Positions 45,383-56,383 of a stretch of DNA of 64,000 nucleotides are shown piece by piece. The stretch is taken from contig NZ_CP045292.1 in the NCBI RefSeq assembly GCF_009363055.1, forward strand, positions 2,666,001 to 2,730,000, in the 5' to 3' direction. The translations under genes and the position numbers were made by a program. The notes under the pieces were generated by a model that was given only the letters and a program-made list of their open reading frames with translations, did not search any database and was not told where the DNA came from. The stretch comes from Flavobacterium haoranii (lineage in GTDB: Bacteria > Bacteroidota > Bacteroidia > Flavobacteriales > Flavobacteriaceae). Position 1 is the first letter of the stretch, and every line of letters starts with the position of its first letter.

Positions 45383-46264
45383 TCCGGTTTTATTAAAGGA
45401 AACGGTTGATGGTTTAAATATTAAGCCTAATGGAGTTTATGTAGATGTAACCTTTGGTGGAGGGGGCATTCTCGTGAAATAATGTCAAGGCTAGGTGAGA
45501 ATGGTAAATTGATAGCTTTTGATCAAGACGAAGATGCGTTGCAAAATGCAATTGATGATGAAAGGTTTTTATTGATTAATGAAAACTTTAGAAATATAAA
45601 GAGATTCTTGCGTTTTCATGGCATTAAAGAAGTAGATGGTATTTTAGGTGATTTTGGTGTTTCTTCACATCAGTTTGATGTGGCTGAAAGAGGTTTTTCT
45701 ACACGTTTTGATGCGGAATTAGATATGCGAATGAATCGTCGTGGCGATTTAAGTGCGTATCATGTGGTGAATGAATACGATGAACAAGATTTGAAAAGAG
45801 TTTTTGTTCAGTATGGCGAATTGAAAAACGGTGGAGCAATGGCAAATGTTATTGTTTCGGCTAGGAAAGACAAACAAATTAGAAATACAGAGCAATTAAA
45901 ACAGGTGCTTTCTAAATTTTTGCCTGCGCATAAAAGTAATAAGATATTGGCTCAAATTTATCAAGCTATTCGTATTGAAGTGAATCAAGAAATTGATGTT
46001 TTGAGAGAGTTTTTAGAGCAATCTTTAGAGATATTGAAACCTGGAGGAAGACTAAGCGTTATTTCATATCATTCTTTAGAGGACAGACTGGTTAAGCGTT
46101 ACATGCGAAATGGAATGTTTGAAGGAGAGCCAGAAAGAGATATGTTTGGTCGTTTTGAAGTTCCTTTTAAAATTATAGAAAAGTTAATTGTGCCTACAGA
46201 AGAAGAAATTGCAATTAACAATAGAGCAAGAAGTGCGAAACTTAGAGTAGCTGAAAAAATCTAA
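45369..46264 (+). CDS. rsmH: 16S rRNA m4C1402 N4-methyltransferase (one -1 frameshift)
   Basis: A 298-residue enzyme methylating C1402 of 16S rRNA. It starts at ATG 45369 ([16 protein letters not shown]). The frame breaks in the SAM motif: the run of five G at 45462-45466 needs one more to give TFGGGGHSREI. After it the sequence is normal ([44 protein letters not shown]). The break is probably a sequencing error, since the rest is fully conserved. Confidence 0.92.
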
Positions 46265-46267
46265 GGT

Positions 46268-46627
46268 ATGAAACAGGGAGTTTACAGCCTTTTGAAAGCT
46301 AAATTTTTAGTAAGTGACGATGCTCTTAAAAATTGGAAGTTCATTGTTTTTTTAATTGTCCTAGCGATGATCATGATTGCAAATAATCATTGGTACGATG
46401 CTAAAAATTATAAAATAACCGAGTTAACGAATAAAGTTAAGGAGTTGCGTTCAGAGTTTGTAGATAAACGTTCCGAGTTGATGAAATTAAAAATGGAATC
46501 AACAGTTTCGAAAAAAATGGAAGAAAGAAATATTTTTCCTGCTGAAGTTCCTCCCACAAAAATTATAGTAAAACAAAAAGAAGATAAAAGTAAAAGTTTT
46601 TTTGAACGATTAAAAATATGGCAGTAA
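46268..46627 (+). CDS. ftsL: Cell division protein FtsL-like
   Basis: A 119-residue bitopic protein: cytosolic N terminus, one membrane helix (about 25-42, FIVFLIVLAMIMIANN) and a periplasmic coiled coil (LTNKVKELRSEFVDKRSEL). Size, topology and position between rsmH and the PBP gene identify it as the flavobacterial FtsL, a member of the FtsQBL divisome subcomplex. It overlaps the PBP gene by 10 bp. Confidence 0.85.
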   Translation: MKQGVYSLLKAKFLVSDDALKNWKFIVFLIVLAMIMIANNHWYDAKNYKITELTNKVKELRSEFVDKRSELMKLKMESTVSKKMEERNIFPAEVPPTKIIVKQKEDKSKSFFERLKIWQ

Positions 46628-48612
46628 ACCAAAAAAATACAAATTATAGAATGTATTTAGTGGCCTTCACTATGTTCGTGATGGCTGTTTTGGTTTTGGT
46701 TAAATTAAATAATATTCAATGGATAGAAGGAGAATATTATCGCAAATTAGCAAAAGAACGTACGGTTAAAAATTTTACTATTCCTGCAAATAAAGGAAAT
46801 GTTTATTCGGCAGATGGTAGTTTATTAGCAACTTCAATTCCGGAGTATACTATTAGATTTGATGCTTTGTCGCCTTCCTCAGAAAATTTTTCAGAATTAT
46901 TAAAGCCGTTAAGTGATTCGTTGGCAAAAATGTTTGGCAAATCAACAGGTTTTTATCAATCAGAATTGCAAAAAGCTCGTAATAATAAAAATCGCTATTT
47001 CTTAATTGCTCGAAAATTAAGTTATACCGATTATATGCGTATCAAAAGTTTTCCTTTATTCAACAAAGGAGCTTATAAAGGCGGAATTATTATCGAACAA
47101 AAAACAGTTCGTTCGCATCCTATTGGTTTAGTGGCACAAAGAACAATTGGTTACGAAAGAGAAAATGCAGACGGTTCTGCAAATGGTAAAGGTTTAGAAT
47201 TTGCTTTTAGTACTTACTTAAATGGGAAAAATGGGCATCGTATGATGCAAAAAATTGCAAAAAGTCAATGGAAACCTATCAGTGATAATAACGAATTAGA
47301 ACCTCAAGATGGTTACGATATTATTTCAACAATAGATGTATATATTCAAGATATTGCACATCACGCGCTTTTAAAACAACTAGAACATTATCAGGCAGAT
47401 CATGGTTGTGTGGTTGTAATGGAAACTAAAACTGGCGAAGTAAAAGCAATTTCAAATTTAGGTAGAGCAGATGATGGTTCTTACTATGAAACTCAAAATT
47501 ATGCTGTAGCCGAATCGCACGAGCCTGGTTCAACTTTTAAGTTAGTTGATTTGATAGCTCTTTTAGATGATAACAAGATTGATACAAGTAAAGTATATGA
47601 TACAAATGGCGGTGTTATTGAATATTATAATAGGAAAGTAAGAGATTCTAAAAAAGGTGGTTACGGAAAAATTTCAATTGCTAGAGGTTTTGAGCTTTCT
47701 TCAAATACAGCATTAGTAAAAGCAGTAACCGATAATTATGCCAGCAATCCACAACAGTTTGTAGATAGAATTAACAGTTATGGTTTAAACAAACCACTAG
47801 GTTTACAATTAGTTGGAGAAGGAAAACCAAGAATTCCTCAACCTGGAGATAAAAATTGGTACGGAACAACATTGCCTTGGATGGCATTTGGTTATGGAGT
47901 TGCAATGACACCATTACAAACTCTGACGCTCTATAATGCTGTAGCAAATGATGGTAAAATGATAAAGCCATTCTTTGTTAAGGAAGTAAAAGAATGGAAT
48001 AAAACCATTAAAAAATACGATATCGAAGTAATTAATCCTAAAATTGCTTCAGATGAAACATTAAATAAAGTTCGTGCGGTATTAGAAAATGTGGTAAAAA
48101 AAGGAACAGGTTCAAAACTATATTCTAAAGACTTTTCTATGGCGGGAAAAACAGGTACGGCTCAAGCAAATTATCGCGACAAATCGAAGTTACACTATGT
48201 GTCGTCTTTTGTAGGATATTTTCCAGCAAACGAACCTAAATATTCTTGTATTGTAATTGTGCATAAACCTAATGTAGCTGCAGGATATTATGGAGCAGAT
48301 GTTGCGGGACCAGTTTTTAAAAGAATTGCTCAAAAAATTTATACCGATTCGCCGCCAACAAATCATATCAAGAATATTGATTCTGAAATTGCTTTGGTAG
48401 AACAAAACTATAATTCGTACTATAAAAAAGCGCAAGATATAACTACTAAAGTTCCTAATGTAAAAGGAATGCAAGTTATGGATGCAATTGCATTATTAGA
48501 AAATTTAGGATTTAAAGTAAAAGCAAACGGATTAGGAAAAGTGAAATCTCAATCTATTCAAGCGGGAGAACCTATTCATAACAACGAAACAATTGTATTA
48601 GAATTATCGTGA
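46618..48612 (+). CDS. ftsI: Division-specific class B penicillin-binding protein (FtsI/PBP3) with PASTA domain
   Basis: A 664-residue septal D,D-transpeptidase. N-terminal membrane anchor (MYLVAFTMFVMAVLVLV), pedestal domain, then the transpeptidase: Ser305-x-x-Lys308 (GSTFK), SxN as SSN near 361, and KTG at 511-513. A single PASTA domain (about 605-664, VPNVKGMQVMDAIALLENLG) ends the protein, which is not found in proteobacterial FtsI. It overlaps murE by 4 bp. Confidence 0.94.
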   Translation: MAVNQKNTNYRMYLVAFTMFVMAVLVLVKLNNIQWIEGEYYRKLAKERTVKNFTIPANKGNVYSADGSLLATSIPEYTIRFDALSPSSENFSELLKPLSDSLAKMFGKSTGFYQSELQKARNNKNRYFLIARKLSYTDYMRIKSFPLFNKGAYKGGIIIEQKTVRSHPIGLVAQRTIGYERENADGSANGKGLEFAFSTYLNGKNGHRMMQKIAKSQWKPISDNNELEPQDGYDIISTIDVYIQDIAHHALLKQLEHYQADHGCVVVMETKTGEVKAISNLGRADDGSYYETQNYAVAESHEPGSTFKLVDLIALLDDNKIDTSKVYDTNGGVIEYYNRKVRDSKKGGYGKISIARGFELSSNTALVKAVTDNYASNPQQFVDRINSYGLNKPLGLQLVGEGKPRIPQPGDKNWYGTTLPWMAFGYGVAMTPLQTLTLYNAVANDGKMIKPFFVKEVKEWNKTIKKYDIEVINPKIASDETLNKVRAVLENVVKKGTGSKLYSKDFSMAGKTGTAQANYRDKSKLHYVSSFVGYFPANEPKYSCIVIVHKPNVAAGYYGADVAGPVFKRIAQKIYTDSPPTNHIKNIDSEIALVEQNYNSYYKKAQDITTKVPNVKGMQVMDAIALLENLGFKVKANGLGKVKSQSIQAGEPIHNNETIVLELS

Positions 48613-50072
48613 ATATTTTAAAAGACATATTATATAAAGTACATCTTGAAGCGGTTCAAGGTGCAACAGATATTGCTGTAAATAAAATTGAATTTGATTC
48701 TAGAAAAGTAGAATTGAATGATGTTTTTGTAGCTATTCGCGGTTTACTTTCAGATGGACATGATTTTATTGAAAAAGCTGTAAATCAAGGTGCAATTGCA
48801 ATTGTTTGTGAAGAATTTCCATCAAAAATAGTAAACGGAGTTACATATGTTAAAGTTGAAAATTCAAACGAAGCTTTAGCACATTTAGCTAATAATTTCT
48901 ACGAAAATCCATCTTTAAAATTACGCTTAGTTGGTGTTACAGGAACCAATGGTAAAACTACCATTGCGTCATTGTTGTACCAAATGTTCAAAAAAGCAGG
49001 TTATAAAGTAGGCTTGTTATCAACTGTAAAAATTATGGTTGATGAAACAGAATATAAAGCAACACACACAACACCAGATTCATTGACAATAAATTATTAT
49101 TTAAATGAAATGATTGAAGTTGGGTGCGAATTTTGTTTTATGGAAGTTTCTTCTCACGGAATTCATCAAAAAAGAACGGAGGGTTTGCATTTCGAAGGCG
49201 GAATATTTACAAATCTTTCTCACGATCATTTAGATTATCACAAAACATTTGCAGAATATCGCGATGTAAAAAAATCATATTTTGATAATCTGCCTAAAAC
49301 AGCATTTGCTATAACAAATGTTGATGATAAAAACGGAAGTATAATGCTTCAAAACACAAAAGCTAAGAAAATTACTTATGCTATTAAATCTTATGCCGAT
49401 TATAAAGCGCAAGTTTTAGAAAATCAATTTACAGGATTGCTTTTAAAAATTAATAACAATGAGGTTTGGACCAAATTAATTGGTTCTTTTAATGCCTATA
49501 ATTTGTTAGCTATTTATGCTACTGCTGTAGAATTAGGAATTGAACAAAATGAAGCGTTGCGTTTACTTTCAGAATTAGAAAGTGTTTCTGGAAGATTTCA
49601 ATATTTCATTTCAAGTGGAAAAATTACAGCGATTGTAGATTATGCGCATACACCAGATGCATTAGAAAATGTGTTGAATACCATAAATAATATTCGCACA
49701 AAGAATGAAGAATTAATTACAGTTGTAGGTTGTGGTGGCGATAGAGATAAAACCAAACGACCAATAATGGCTCAAATTGCTTCGGAACTAAGTACGAGAG
49801 CCATTTTTACTTCAGATAATCCAAGAACAGAAGATCCTCAAGTTATTATTGAAGAAATGGAAAAAGGTGTTGAGGCTCAAAACTTCAAAAAAACACTTTC
49901 CATTTTAGATAGAAAACAAGCTATAAAAACAGCATGTCAATTAGCGCAACCAAATGATATTATTCTAATTGCAGGAAAAGGGCATGAAACTTATCAGGAA
50001 ATAAATGGTGTGCGCCATGATTTTGATGATTTAAAAATTGTAAAAGAATTATTAAGCCAACTAAACAAGTAA
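48609..50072 (+). CDS. murE: UDP-MurNAc-tripeptide ligase, meso-diaminopimelate type
   Basis: A 487-residue cytoplasmic Mur ligase adding the third stem-peptide residue. The start is GTG 48609, overlapping the PBP stop. The ATP loop is TGTNGKTT (111-118). The DNPR motif (TSDNPRTEDP) is the mark of ligases for meso-diaminopimelate rather than lysine, so the peptidoglycan is DAP-type. Confidence 0.95.
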   Translation: MNILKDILYKVHLEAVQGATDIAVNKIEFDSRKVELNDVFVAIRGLLSDGHDFIEKAVNQGAIAIVCEEFPSKIVNGVTYVKVENSNEALAHLANNFYENPSLKLRLVGVTGTNGKTTIASLLYQMFKKAGYKVGLLSTVKIMVDETEYKATHTTPDSLTINYYLNEMIEVGCEFCFMEVSSHGIHQKRTEGLHFEGGIFTNLSHDHLDYHKTFAEYRDVKKSYFDNLPKTAFAITNVDDKNGSIMLQNTKAKKITYAIKSYADYKAQVLENQFTGLLLKINNNEVWTKLIGSFNAYNLLAIYATAVELGIEQNEALRLLSELESVSGRFQYFISSGKITAIVDYAHTPDALENVLNTINNIRTKNEELITVVGCGGDRDKTKRPIMAQIASELSTRAIFTSDNPRTEDPQVIIEEMEKGVEAQNFKKTLSILDRKQAIKTACQLAQPNDIILIAGKGHETYQEINGVRHDFDDLKIVKELLSQLNK

Positions 50073-50075
50073 CCT

Positions 50076-51296
50076 ATGCTATATTACATTTTTCAATATT
50101 TAGATAAAGCCTTTGATGTTCCAGGAGCAGGTGTGTTTCAATACATCACTTTTCGTTCTGCAATGGCATTTATTGTGTCATTGTTAATAGCTACAATTTA
50201 TGGTAAAAAAGTAATTAACTTTTTAAGAAAACAACAAGTAGGAGAAACAGTTCGCGAGCTTGGTTTAGAGGGTCAAACTCAAAAAGCCGGAACGCCAACA
50301 ATGGGAGGAGTTATCATTATAATGGCAACATTAATTCCAGTTTTATTATTTGCCAAATTAGAAAATATATATGTTGTTCTATTAATAATTACAACACTTT
50401 GGATGGGAACTATTGGTTTTATAGACGACTATATCAAAGTTTTCAAAAAAGATAAAGAAGGTTTAAAAGGAAGGTTTAAAATTGTTGGTCAAGTTGGTTT
50501 AGGTTTAATTGTAGGATGTGTATTGTACTTTCATCCAGGAGTAACTATCAAAAAGGATATTGAAATTAATAAAGTAACTATTGAGAATATTGAAAAAATA
50601 AAATCGGTAGAAGTTAAGTCAACAGAAACAACTATTCCATTCTTAAAAAACAACACTTTTGATTATGCTAAAGTGTTGTCTTTTATGGGTGAGGGTTACC
50701 AAAACTGGGCTTGGTTAATTTTTATTCCAGTGGTAATTTTTATCATTACAGCGGTTTCAAACGGTGCTAATTTAACAGATGGAATCGACGGTTTAGCCGC
50801 AGGAACTTCAGCAATTTCAGTTCTAACCTTAGGTATTTTTGCATTTGTTTCGGGGAATATCATTTTCTCAGATTATTTGCACATCATGTACATTCCTAAT
50901 TCTGGAGAAATTACCGTTTACATTGCAGCTTTTGTAGGTGGATTAGTAGGTTTTCTTTGGTACAATGCTTATCCTGCACAAGTATTTATGGGCGATACAG
51001 GAAGTTTAACAATTGGTGGTATAATTGCCGTAATTGCTATTGCAGTTAGAAAAGAACTTTTAATTCCAATTATTTGTGGTGTCTTTTTAGCCGAAAATTT
51101 ATCGGTAATGCTACAAGTAAGTTATTTTAAATATACTAAGAAGAAGTATGGCGAAGGTCGAAGAATTTTCTTGATGTCACCTTTGCATCATCATTATCAA
51201 AAGAAAGGTTTCCACGAAAGTAAAATTGTATCTCGTTTTTGGATTGTGGGAATCCTATTAGCAATTCTTTCACTTGTGTTATTAAAACTTAGATAA
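50076..51296 (+). CDS. mraY: Phospho-MurNAc-pentapeptide translocase with internal insertion
   Basis: A 406-residue polytopic membrane enzyme making lipid I. Catalytic aspartates are in GFIDDYIKV (Asp117, Asp118) and [11 protein letters not shown]; the HHHYQKKG motif is near the end. Between helix 4 and the next helix there is an extra hydrophilic stretch (about 154-208, starting HPGVTIKKD), which explains the length over the usual 360. It is in the dcw cluster, 3 bp after murE. Confidence 0.95.
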   Translation: MLYYIFQYLDKAFDVPGAGVFQYITFRSAMAFIVSLLIATIYGKKVINFLRKQQVGETVRELGLEGQTQKAGTPTMGGVIIIMATLIPVLLFAKLENIYVVLLIITTLWMGTIGFIDDYIKVFKKDKEGLKGRFKIVGQVGLGLIVGCVLYFHPGVTIKKDIEINKVTIENIEKIKSVEVKSTETTIPFLKNNTFDYAKVLSFMGEGYQNWAWLIFIPVVIFIITAVSNGANLTDGIDGLAAGTSAISVLTLGIFAFVSGNIIFSDYLHIMYIPNSGEITVYIAAFVGGLVGFLWYNAYPAQVFMGDTGSLTIGGIIAVIAIAVRKELLIPIICGVFLAENLSVMLQVSYFKYTKKKYGEGRRIFLMSPLHHHYQKKGFHESKIVSRFWIVGILLAILSLVLLKLR

Positions 51297-51297
51297 T

Positions 51298-52629
51298 ATG
51301 CGATTAGTTGTTCTAGGTGGAGGAGAAAGCGGAGTAGGTACCGCAATTTTAGGAAAGAAGAAAGGATACGATGTGTTTGTTTCTGATTTTGGAAAAATAA
51401 AAGAAACCTACAAAGAAGTTCTATCAATTAATGGCATTCAGTGGGAAGATGAGCAACATACTGAAGATTTAATTTTAAATGCTGATGTAGTGATGAAAAG
51501 TCCAGGTATTCCTGATAAAGCTCCAATTATAAAGAAGTTGGTCGAAAAGGGAATCTCTGTAATTTCTGAAATTGAATTTGCAATCCAGTTTACAAATGCA
51601 TTAACAATAGGTATAACTGGTAGCAATGGAAAAACCACTACAACATTATTAACCTATCATTTGTTAAAACAAGGAGGTTTAAATGTTGGTTTAGCAGGAA
51701 ACATTGGAAAGAGTTTTGCATGGCAAGTTGCCGAAGATAAATTCGATGTTTATGTGTTAGAATTAAGTAGTTTTCAATTAGACGGAATTATTAATTACAA
51801 GCCACACATTGCCATAATTACCAATTTGAGTCCAGATCATTTAGATCGCTATAATTATGATTACAATCAATACATCGCGGCTAAGTTTAGAATAACGATG
51901 AATCAAGATGAAAACGACTTTTTAATTGTGGATGGAGACGATATAGAAATTCAAAAATGGTTACAAAACAATAAAATAGAAGCAAACGTCATTCCTTTTT
52001 CGCTTCAAGATAAAAATAAAGAAGGAGGATATGTACAAGAAAACAATATATATAACAACGTCAATAACGAATTATTTACTATGCCAATTAACGAATTAGC
52101 TTTAGAAGGAAAACACAACGTTAAAAATGCTATGGCTGCAACAGCAGTAGCGCAGTTGATGAAAATTAGAAAACAAACTATCAGAGAAAGTTTAAGCAAT
52201 TTTCAAGGAGCAGAGCATCGTTTAGAAAAGGTTTTAAAAATTCAAGACGTACAATATATTAACGATTCAAAAGCTACTAATGTAAATTCTGTTTTTTATG
52301 CTTTAGATAGCATGACTACACCTACAGTTTGGATTGTAGGAGGAGTAGATAAAGGAAACGACTATGATGAATTAATGCCATTAGTTCGCGAAAAAGTAAA
52401 AAGCATTATTTGTTTAGGTGTTGATAATCAAAAGTTAATGAACACTTTTCAAAATGTAGTAGATACAATTGTAGAAACAACATCAATGGTTGAGGCTGTT
52501 AAAATTGCTCAAAAAATGGCAGAAAAAGGCGATGCAGTTTTACTTTCTCCAGCTTGTGCTAGTTTCGATTTATTTGAAAATTACGAAGATAGAGGTCGTC
52601 AATTTAAAAATGCAGTAAGAAATTTATAA
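51298..52629 (+). CDS. murD: UDP-MurNAc-L-alanine:D-glutamate ligase
   Basis: A 443-residue Mur ligase adding D-glutamate. Nucleotide-fold start LVVLGGGESGVGTAIL, ATP loop GSNGKTT (108-114), central SPDHLDRY and C-terminal NDSKATN and LLSPACASFDLFENYEDRG are all present. Length is standard. It follows mraY by 1 bp. Confidence 0.96.
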   Translation: MRLVVLGGGESGVGTAILGKKKGYDVFVSDFGKIKETYKEVLSINGIQWEDEQHTEDLILNADVVMKSPGIPDKAPIIKKLVEKGISVISEIEFAIQFTNALTIGITGSNGKTTTTLLTYHLLKQGGLNVGLAGNIGKSFAWQVAEDKFDVYVLELSSFQLDGIINYKPHIAIITNLSPDHLDRYNYDYNQYIAAKFRITMNQDENDFLIVDGDDIEIQKWLQNNKIEANVIPFSLQDKNKEGGYVQENNIYNNVNNELFTMPINELALEGKHNVKNAMAATAVAQLMKIRKQTIRESLSNFQGAEHRLEKVLKIQDVQYINDSKATNVNSVFYALDSMTTPTVWIVGGVDKGNDYDELMPLVREKVKSIICLGVDNQKLMNTFQNVVDTIVETTSMVEAVKIAQKMAEKGDAVLLSPACASFDLFENYEDRGRQFKNAVRNL

Positions 52630-52637
52630 TATTTAAA

Positions 52638-53918
52638 ATGAATTTTTTAAACAAGTTAAGAGGAGATAAAGTTATTTGGGCAATAGTTGTTCTATTGGCG
52701 CTTATCTCATTTTTACCTGTTTATAGTGCAAGTACTAACTTAGTTTATGTTATTGGTAAAGGTTCAACGTTAGGTTACTTGTTTAAACATTTAGTTCATT
52801 TATTTATTGGTTTTGTTATTATATTTTGGATACACAAAGTACCCTATCATATTTTTAGAGCACTATCAATGCTCGGTTTACCAGTGGTAGTCGCTTTATT
52901 GATATATACTTTGTTTCAGGGAACTACAATTGGTGGTGCAAATGCGAGTCGATGGATACAAATTCCTTTTGTTGGAATTAGTTTTCAAACATCTACTTTA
53001 GCGTTTACCGTTTTAATGGTTTATGTGGCGCGTTATTTGGCTAAAGTAAGCGATAAAGAATATTCCTTTAAGGATTCATTATTAGAGTTATGGTTACCCA
53101 TCTTTGGAGTATTAATTTTTATCCTTCCATCCAATTTTTCTACAACAGCCTTAATCTTTTCAATGGTTTGTATGTTGTTGTATATTGGACAATATCCATT
53201 AAAATATCTAGGAGTAGTCTTAGGTTCAGGTTTTGTGGTGCTAATGTTGTTTTTCTTAATGGCAAAGGCATTTCCAGATAATAAATTGTTTAGTAGGGTT
53301 AGTACATGGGAAAGTCGAGTTGAACGATTTCTGCACGACGAACCTAATGAAGATGATTATCAAATTGAAAAAGCTAAAATTGCGATTGCATCAGGTAAAA
53401 TTTATGGTTTAGGACCAGGAAAAAGTGTTCAGAAAAATTTTTTACCACAGTCTTCATCCGATTTTATTTTTGCCATTATTGTAGAAGAATATGGATTAAT
53501 AGGAGCAATTGGAATTGTGTTTTTATACTTATTGCTTTTTTTTAGATTTATAATAAATGCTCAAAAGGCTTCAACTTTATTCGGAAAATTATTAATCATT
53601 GGATTAGGATTTCCAATTATTTTTCAAGCATTAGTAAATATGGCTGTTGCTGTTGAATTATTACCAGTAACTGGTCAAACTTTACCGCTCATTAGTGCCG
53701 GAGGAACGTCAATATGGATGACTTGCGTTTCCATAGGAATTATTTTAAGTGTTACCAAAAAAGATGAAGAAGTAGCACAAGACGAAGAAGAAAAGAAACA
53801 AAGAGATGAAGCTTTAAAAAGAATTATCGACAGAGAAATTCAAGAAGGTTCGACTGAAAATACAGAAGAGGAAATCGATGAGTCCCCAAACCCATTAGAA
53901 CCTGTTTTAAATCAATAG
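52638..53918 (+). CDS. ftsW: Septal SEDS glycosyltransferase FtsW
   Basis: A 426-residue membrane protein with about ten helices, the peptidoglycan polymerase partner of the PBP at 46618. SEDS marks are [21 protein letters not shown], the catalytic Asp region [14 protein letters not shown] and [18 protein letters not shown] Glu/Asp-rich cytosolic tail of about 45 residues ends the protein. Confidence 0.94.
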   Translation: MNFLNKLRGDKVIWAIVVLLALISFLPVYSASTNLVYVIGKGSTLGYLFKHLVHLFIGFVIIFWIHKVPYHIFRALSMLGLPVVVALLIYTLFQGTTIGGANASRWIQIPFVGISFQTSTLAFTVLMVYVARYLAKVSDKEYSFKDSLLELWLPIFGVLIFILPSNFSTTALIFSMVCMLLYIGQYPLKYLGVVLGSGFVVLMLFFLMAKAFPDNKLFSRVSTWESRVERFLHDEPNEDDYQIEKAKIAIASGKIYGLGPGKSVQKNFLPQSSSDFIFAIIVEEYGLIGAIGIVFLYLLLFFRFIINAQKASTLFGKLLIIGLGFPIIFQALVNMAVAVELLPVTGQTLPLISAGGTSIWMTCVSIGIILSVTKKDEEVAQDEEEKKQRDEALKRIIDREIQEGSTENTEEEIDESPNPLEPVLNQ

Positions 53919-53919
53919 T

Positions 53920-55023
53920 ATGGAAAAGAAATTTAAGTTTATTATCAGTGGTGGTGGAACTGGCGGACACATTTATCCAGCGGTTGCTATTGCAAACGAA
54001 TTAAAAGTTCGTTTCCCTGATGCTGAATTTTTGTTTGTTGGGGCAAAAGATAAAATGGAGATGCAAAAAGTGCCTCAAGCGGGTTACAAAATTGAAGGTC
54101 TTTGGATTTCAGGAATTCAAAGAAAATTAACCTTACAAAATTTAGCATTTCCTTTAAAATTAGTGTCGAGCTTATTTAAGTCTTTCTTAATTATAAAAAG
54201 ATTTAAGCCCGATGTGGTAATTGGAACAGGAGGTTTTGCAAGTGGAGCTGTTTTAAAAGTAGCATCTATGTTAGGAGTACCTACATTAATTCAAGAGCAA
54301 AATTCATTTCCAGGTATTACAAATAAATTATTAGCTAAAAAGGCTGAAGCTATTTGTGTTGCTTACGATGGAATGGAAAAGTTTTTTCCGACTGATAAAA
54401 TAAAATTAACTGGTAATCCGGTTAGGCAAGATTTAATTTTTGTTGACGATAAACGCTTGCAAGGATTGACTTATTTTGAGTTGAATACCGAAATGAGAAC
54501 ATTGCTTGTTTTAGGTGGAAGTTTAGGAGCTAGAAGAATAAATCAATTAATGGAGAAGGAACTCGATTTTATTCTTCAATTGGGAATTCAGGTGGTTTGG
54601 CAATGTGGAAAGTTGTATTATGACGAGTATAAACATTTAAATGAGAAAGAAAACGTACATGTTTTTGCGTTTATTGATAGAATGGATTTTGCTTATGCAG
54701 CAGCCGATTTTATAATTTCTCGTTCAGGTGCATCTTCAATTTCTGAATTACGTATTGTAGGAAAACCAACAGTTTTAATTCCATCGCCTAATGTAGCGGA
54801 AGATCATCAAACGAAAAACGCAATGTCATTATTCGATAATAAAGCGGCTATTTTGTTAAAGGAAATAGAGTTAGAAGAAAAATTTAAACACACTTTTGCC
54901 GATTTAGTTTCAAATGATGAATTACAAGATAAATTAAGTAAGAAAATTCATAAAAGAGCGTTACCAAATGCAACAAATAACATTGTTGACGAAATAGAAA
55001 GATTAATTGGAATAAGAAAGTAA
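53920..55023 (+). CDS. murG: UDP-GlcNAc:undecaprenyl-PP-MurNAc-pentapeptide GlcNAc transferase
   Basis: A 367-residue GT28 enzyme making lipid II at the inner face of the membrane. N-terminal acceptor motif [12 protein letters not shown], then [13 protein letters not shown], and C-terminal donor site [12 protein letters not shown] with [10 protein letters not shown]. It follows ftsW by 1 bp. Confidence 0.96.
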   Translation: MEKKFKFIISGGGTGGHIYPAVAIANELKVRFPDAEFLFVGAKDKMEMQKVPQAGYKIEGLWISGIQRKLTLQNLAFPLKLVSSLFKSFLIIKRFKPDVVIGTGGFASGAVLKVASMLGVPTLIQEQNSFPGITNKLLAKKAEAICVAYDGMEKFFPTDKIKLTGNPVRQDLIFVDDKRLQGLTYFELNTEMRTLLVLGGSLGARRINQLMEKELDFILQLGIQVVWQCGKLYYDEYKHLNEKENVHVFAFIDRMDFAYAAADFIISRSGASSISELRIVGKPTVLIPSPNVAEDHQTKNAMSLFDNKAAILLKEIELEEKFKHTFADLVSNDELQDKLSKKIHKRALPNATNNIVDEIERLIGIRK

Positions 55024-55024
55024 A

Positions 55025-56383
55025 ATGAATTTACAACAAATAAATAGCGTATATTTTATTGGTATTGGAGGTATTGGAATGAGTGCCTTAGCACGCTATT
55101 TTATGCATATTGGTAAAAATGTTGCAGGTTACGATAAAACACCTACACAACTTACTGATGAATTAATCGCTTCAGGAATGTCAATTCATTTTGAAGACGA
55201 TGTTAAATTAATCGATGCTAAATTTTTAGATAAAGAAACAACTTTAGTGGTGGTAACTCCAGCGGTTCCAAAAAATCATAGTGAATGGAATTTCTTTTTA
55301 GATAACGGATTTGTAGTTAAAAAAAGAGCCGAAGTTTTAGGAATTATTACTAAAGATACATTTTGTTTTGCAATTGCTGGAACTCACGGTAAAACTACTA
55401 CTTCTAGTATTTTAGGTCATATTCTTTTTGAAAGTGGTGTAGATGTTACGGCTTTTTTAGGAGGAATTGTTGAAAATTATAATTCAAATTTAATTGGAAC
55501 AGGAAAAACAGTTACTGTTGTAGAAGCAGATGAATTTGATCGTTCCTTTTTGCATTTGCATCCTAACTTAGCTTGTGTTACTTCAATGGATGCAGATCAT
55601 TTAGATATTTATGGCGATGCTACTGCAATTGAAGATTCGTTTAGAGAATTTGCTCATAAAGTTGAGTCGAAAAATTTGTTTGTTGCAAACGGACTTCCAT
55701 TAAATGGAAATACAATTGGTGTAAATGTTTCTTCAGATTTTGAAGCTCAAAATATTAGAATTGAAAATGGTTTTTATGTTTTCGATGTAAAAACACCAAC
55801 CGAAGTAATAACGAATATAAAATTTGGCTTACCAGGTCATCATAATCTGTCAAATGCGCTAATTGCTTTAGCAATGGCAAAAAGTTATGGAGTTTCAAAT
55901 GATAATATTAAAAACGCCTTAGCTTCTTTTAAAGGAGTTAGACGTCGTTTTTCATTTCAAATTAGAGAAGAGAAGTTAGTGTATATAGATGATTATGCAC
56001 ATCATCCAACAGAAATAAATGCAGTGCACCAAGCAGTGAGGGAATTGTATCCAAATAAAAAAGTTTTGGCAGTTTTTCAGCCACATTTATTCTCCAGAAC
56101 TAAAGATTTTGTTGATGGTTTTGCAGAGAGTTTATCAAAGTTTGATGAAGTTGTGTTATTGGAAATTTATCCTGCTAGAGAATTGCCTATGGAAGGTGTA
56201 AATTCTAGTTGGCTTTTAAGTAAAATAAATAATCCAAATAAGAGATTAATAGAGAAACAAGAATTGTTAACGGATATTAAAAATTCAAATTTTGATGTTT
56301 TGGTAACAATTGGTGCTGGCGACATTGGAGAAATGGTAAAAGACATTAAAAAAATGTTAGATGAAGAAGCTAAATTGGTATAA
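55025..56383 (+). CDS. murC: UDP-N-acetylmuramate:L-alanine ligase
   Basis: A 452-residue Mur ligase adding the first stem-peptide residue. It has the glycine-rich start FIGIGGIGMSALA, ATP loop GTHGKTT (119-125), EADEFDRSFLHL, and DDYAHHPTEI with FQPHLFSRT. It overlaps ftsQ by 23 bp. Confidence 0.96.
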   Translation: MNLQQINSVYFIGIGGIGMSALARYFMHIGKNVAGYDKTPTQLTDELIASGMSIHFEDDVKLIDAKFLDKETTLVVVTPAVPKNHSEWNFFLDNGFVVKKRAEVLGIITKDTFCFAIAGTHGKTTTSSILGHILFESGVDVTAFLGGIVENYNSNLIGTGKTVTVVEADEFDRSFLHLHPNLACVTSMDADHLDIYGDATAIEDSFREFAHKVESKNLFVANGLPLNGNTIGVNVSSDFEAQNIRIENGFYVFDVKTPTEVITNIKFGLPGHHNLSNALIALAMAKSYGVSNDNIKNALASFKGVRRRFSFQIREEKLVYIDDYAHHPTEINAVHQAVRELYPNKKVLAVFQPHLFSRTKDFVDGFAESLSKFDEVVLLEIYPARELPMEGVNSSWLLSKINNPNKRLIEKQELLTDIKNSNFDVLVTIGAGDIGEMVKDIKKMLDEEAKLV

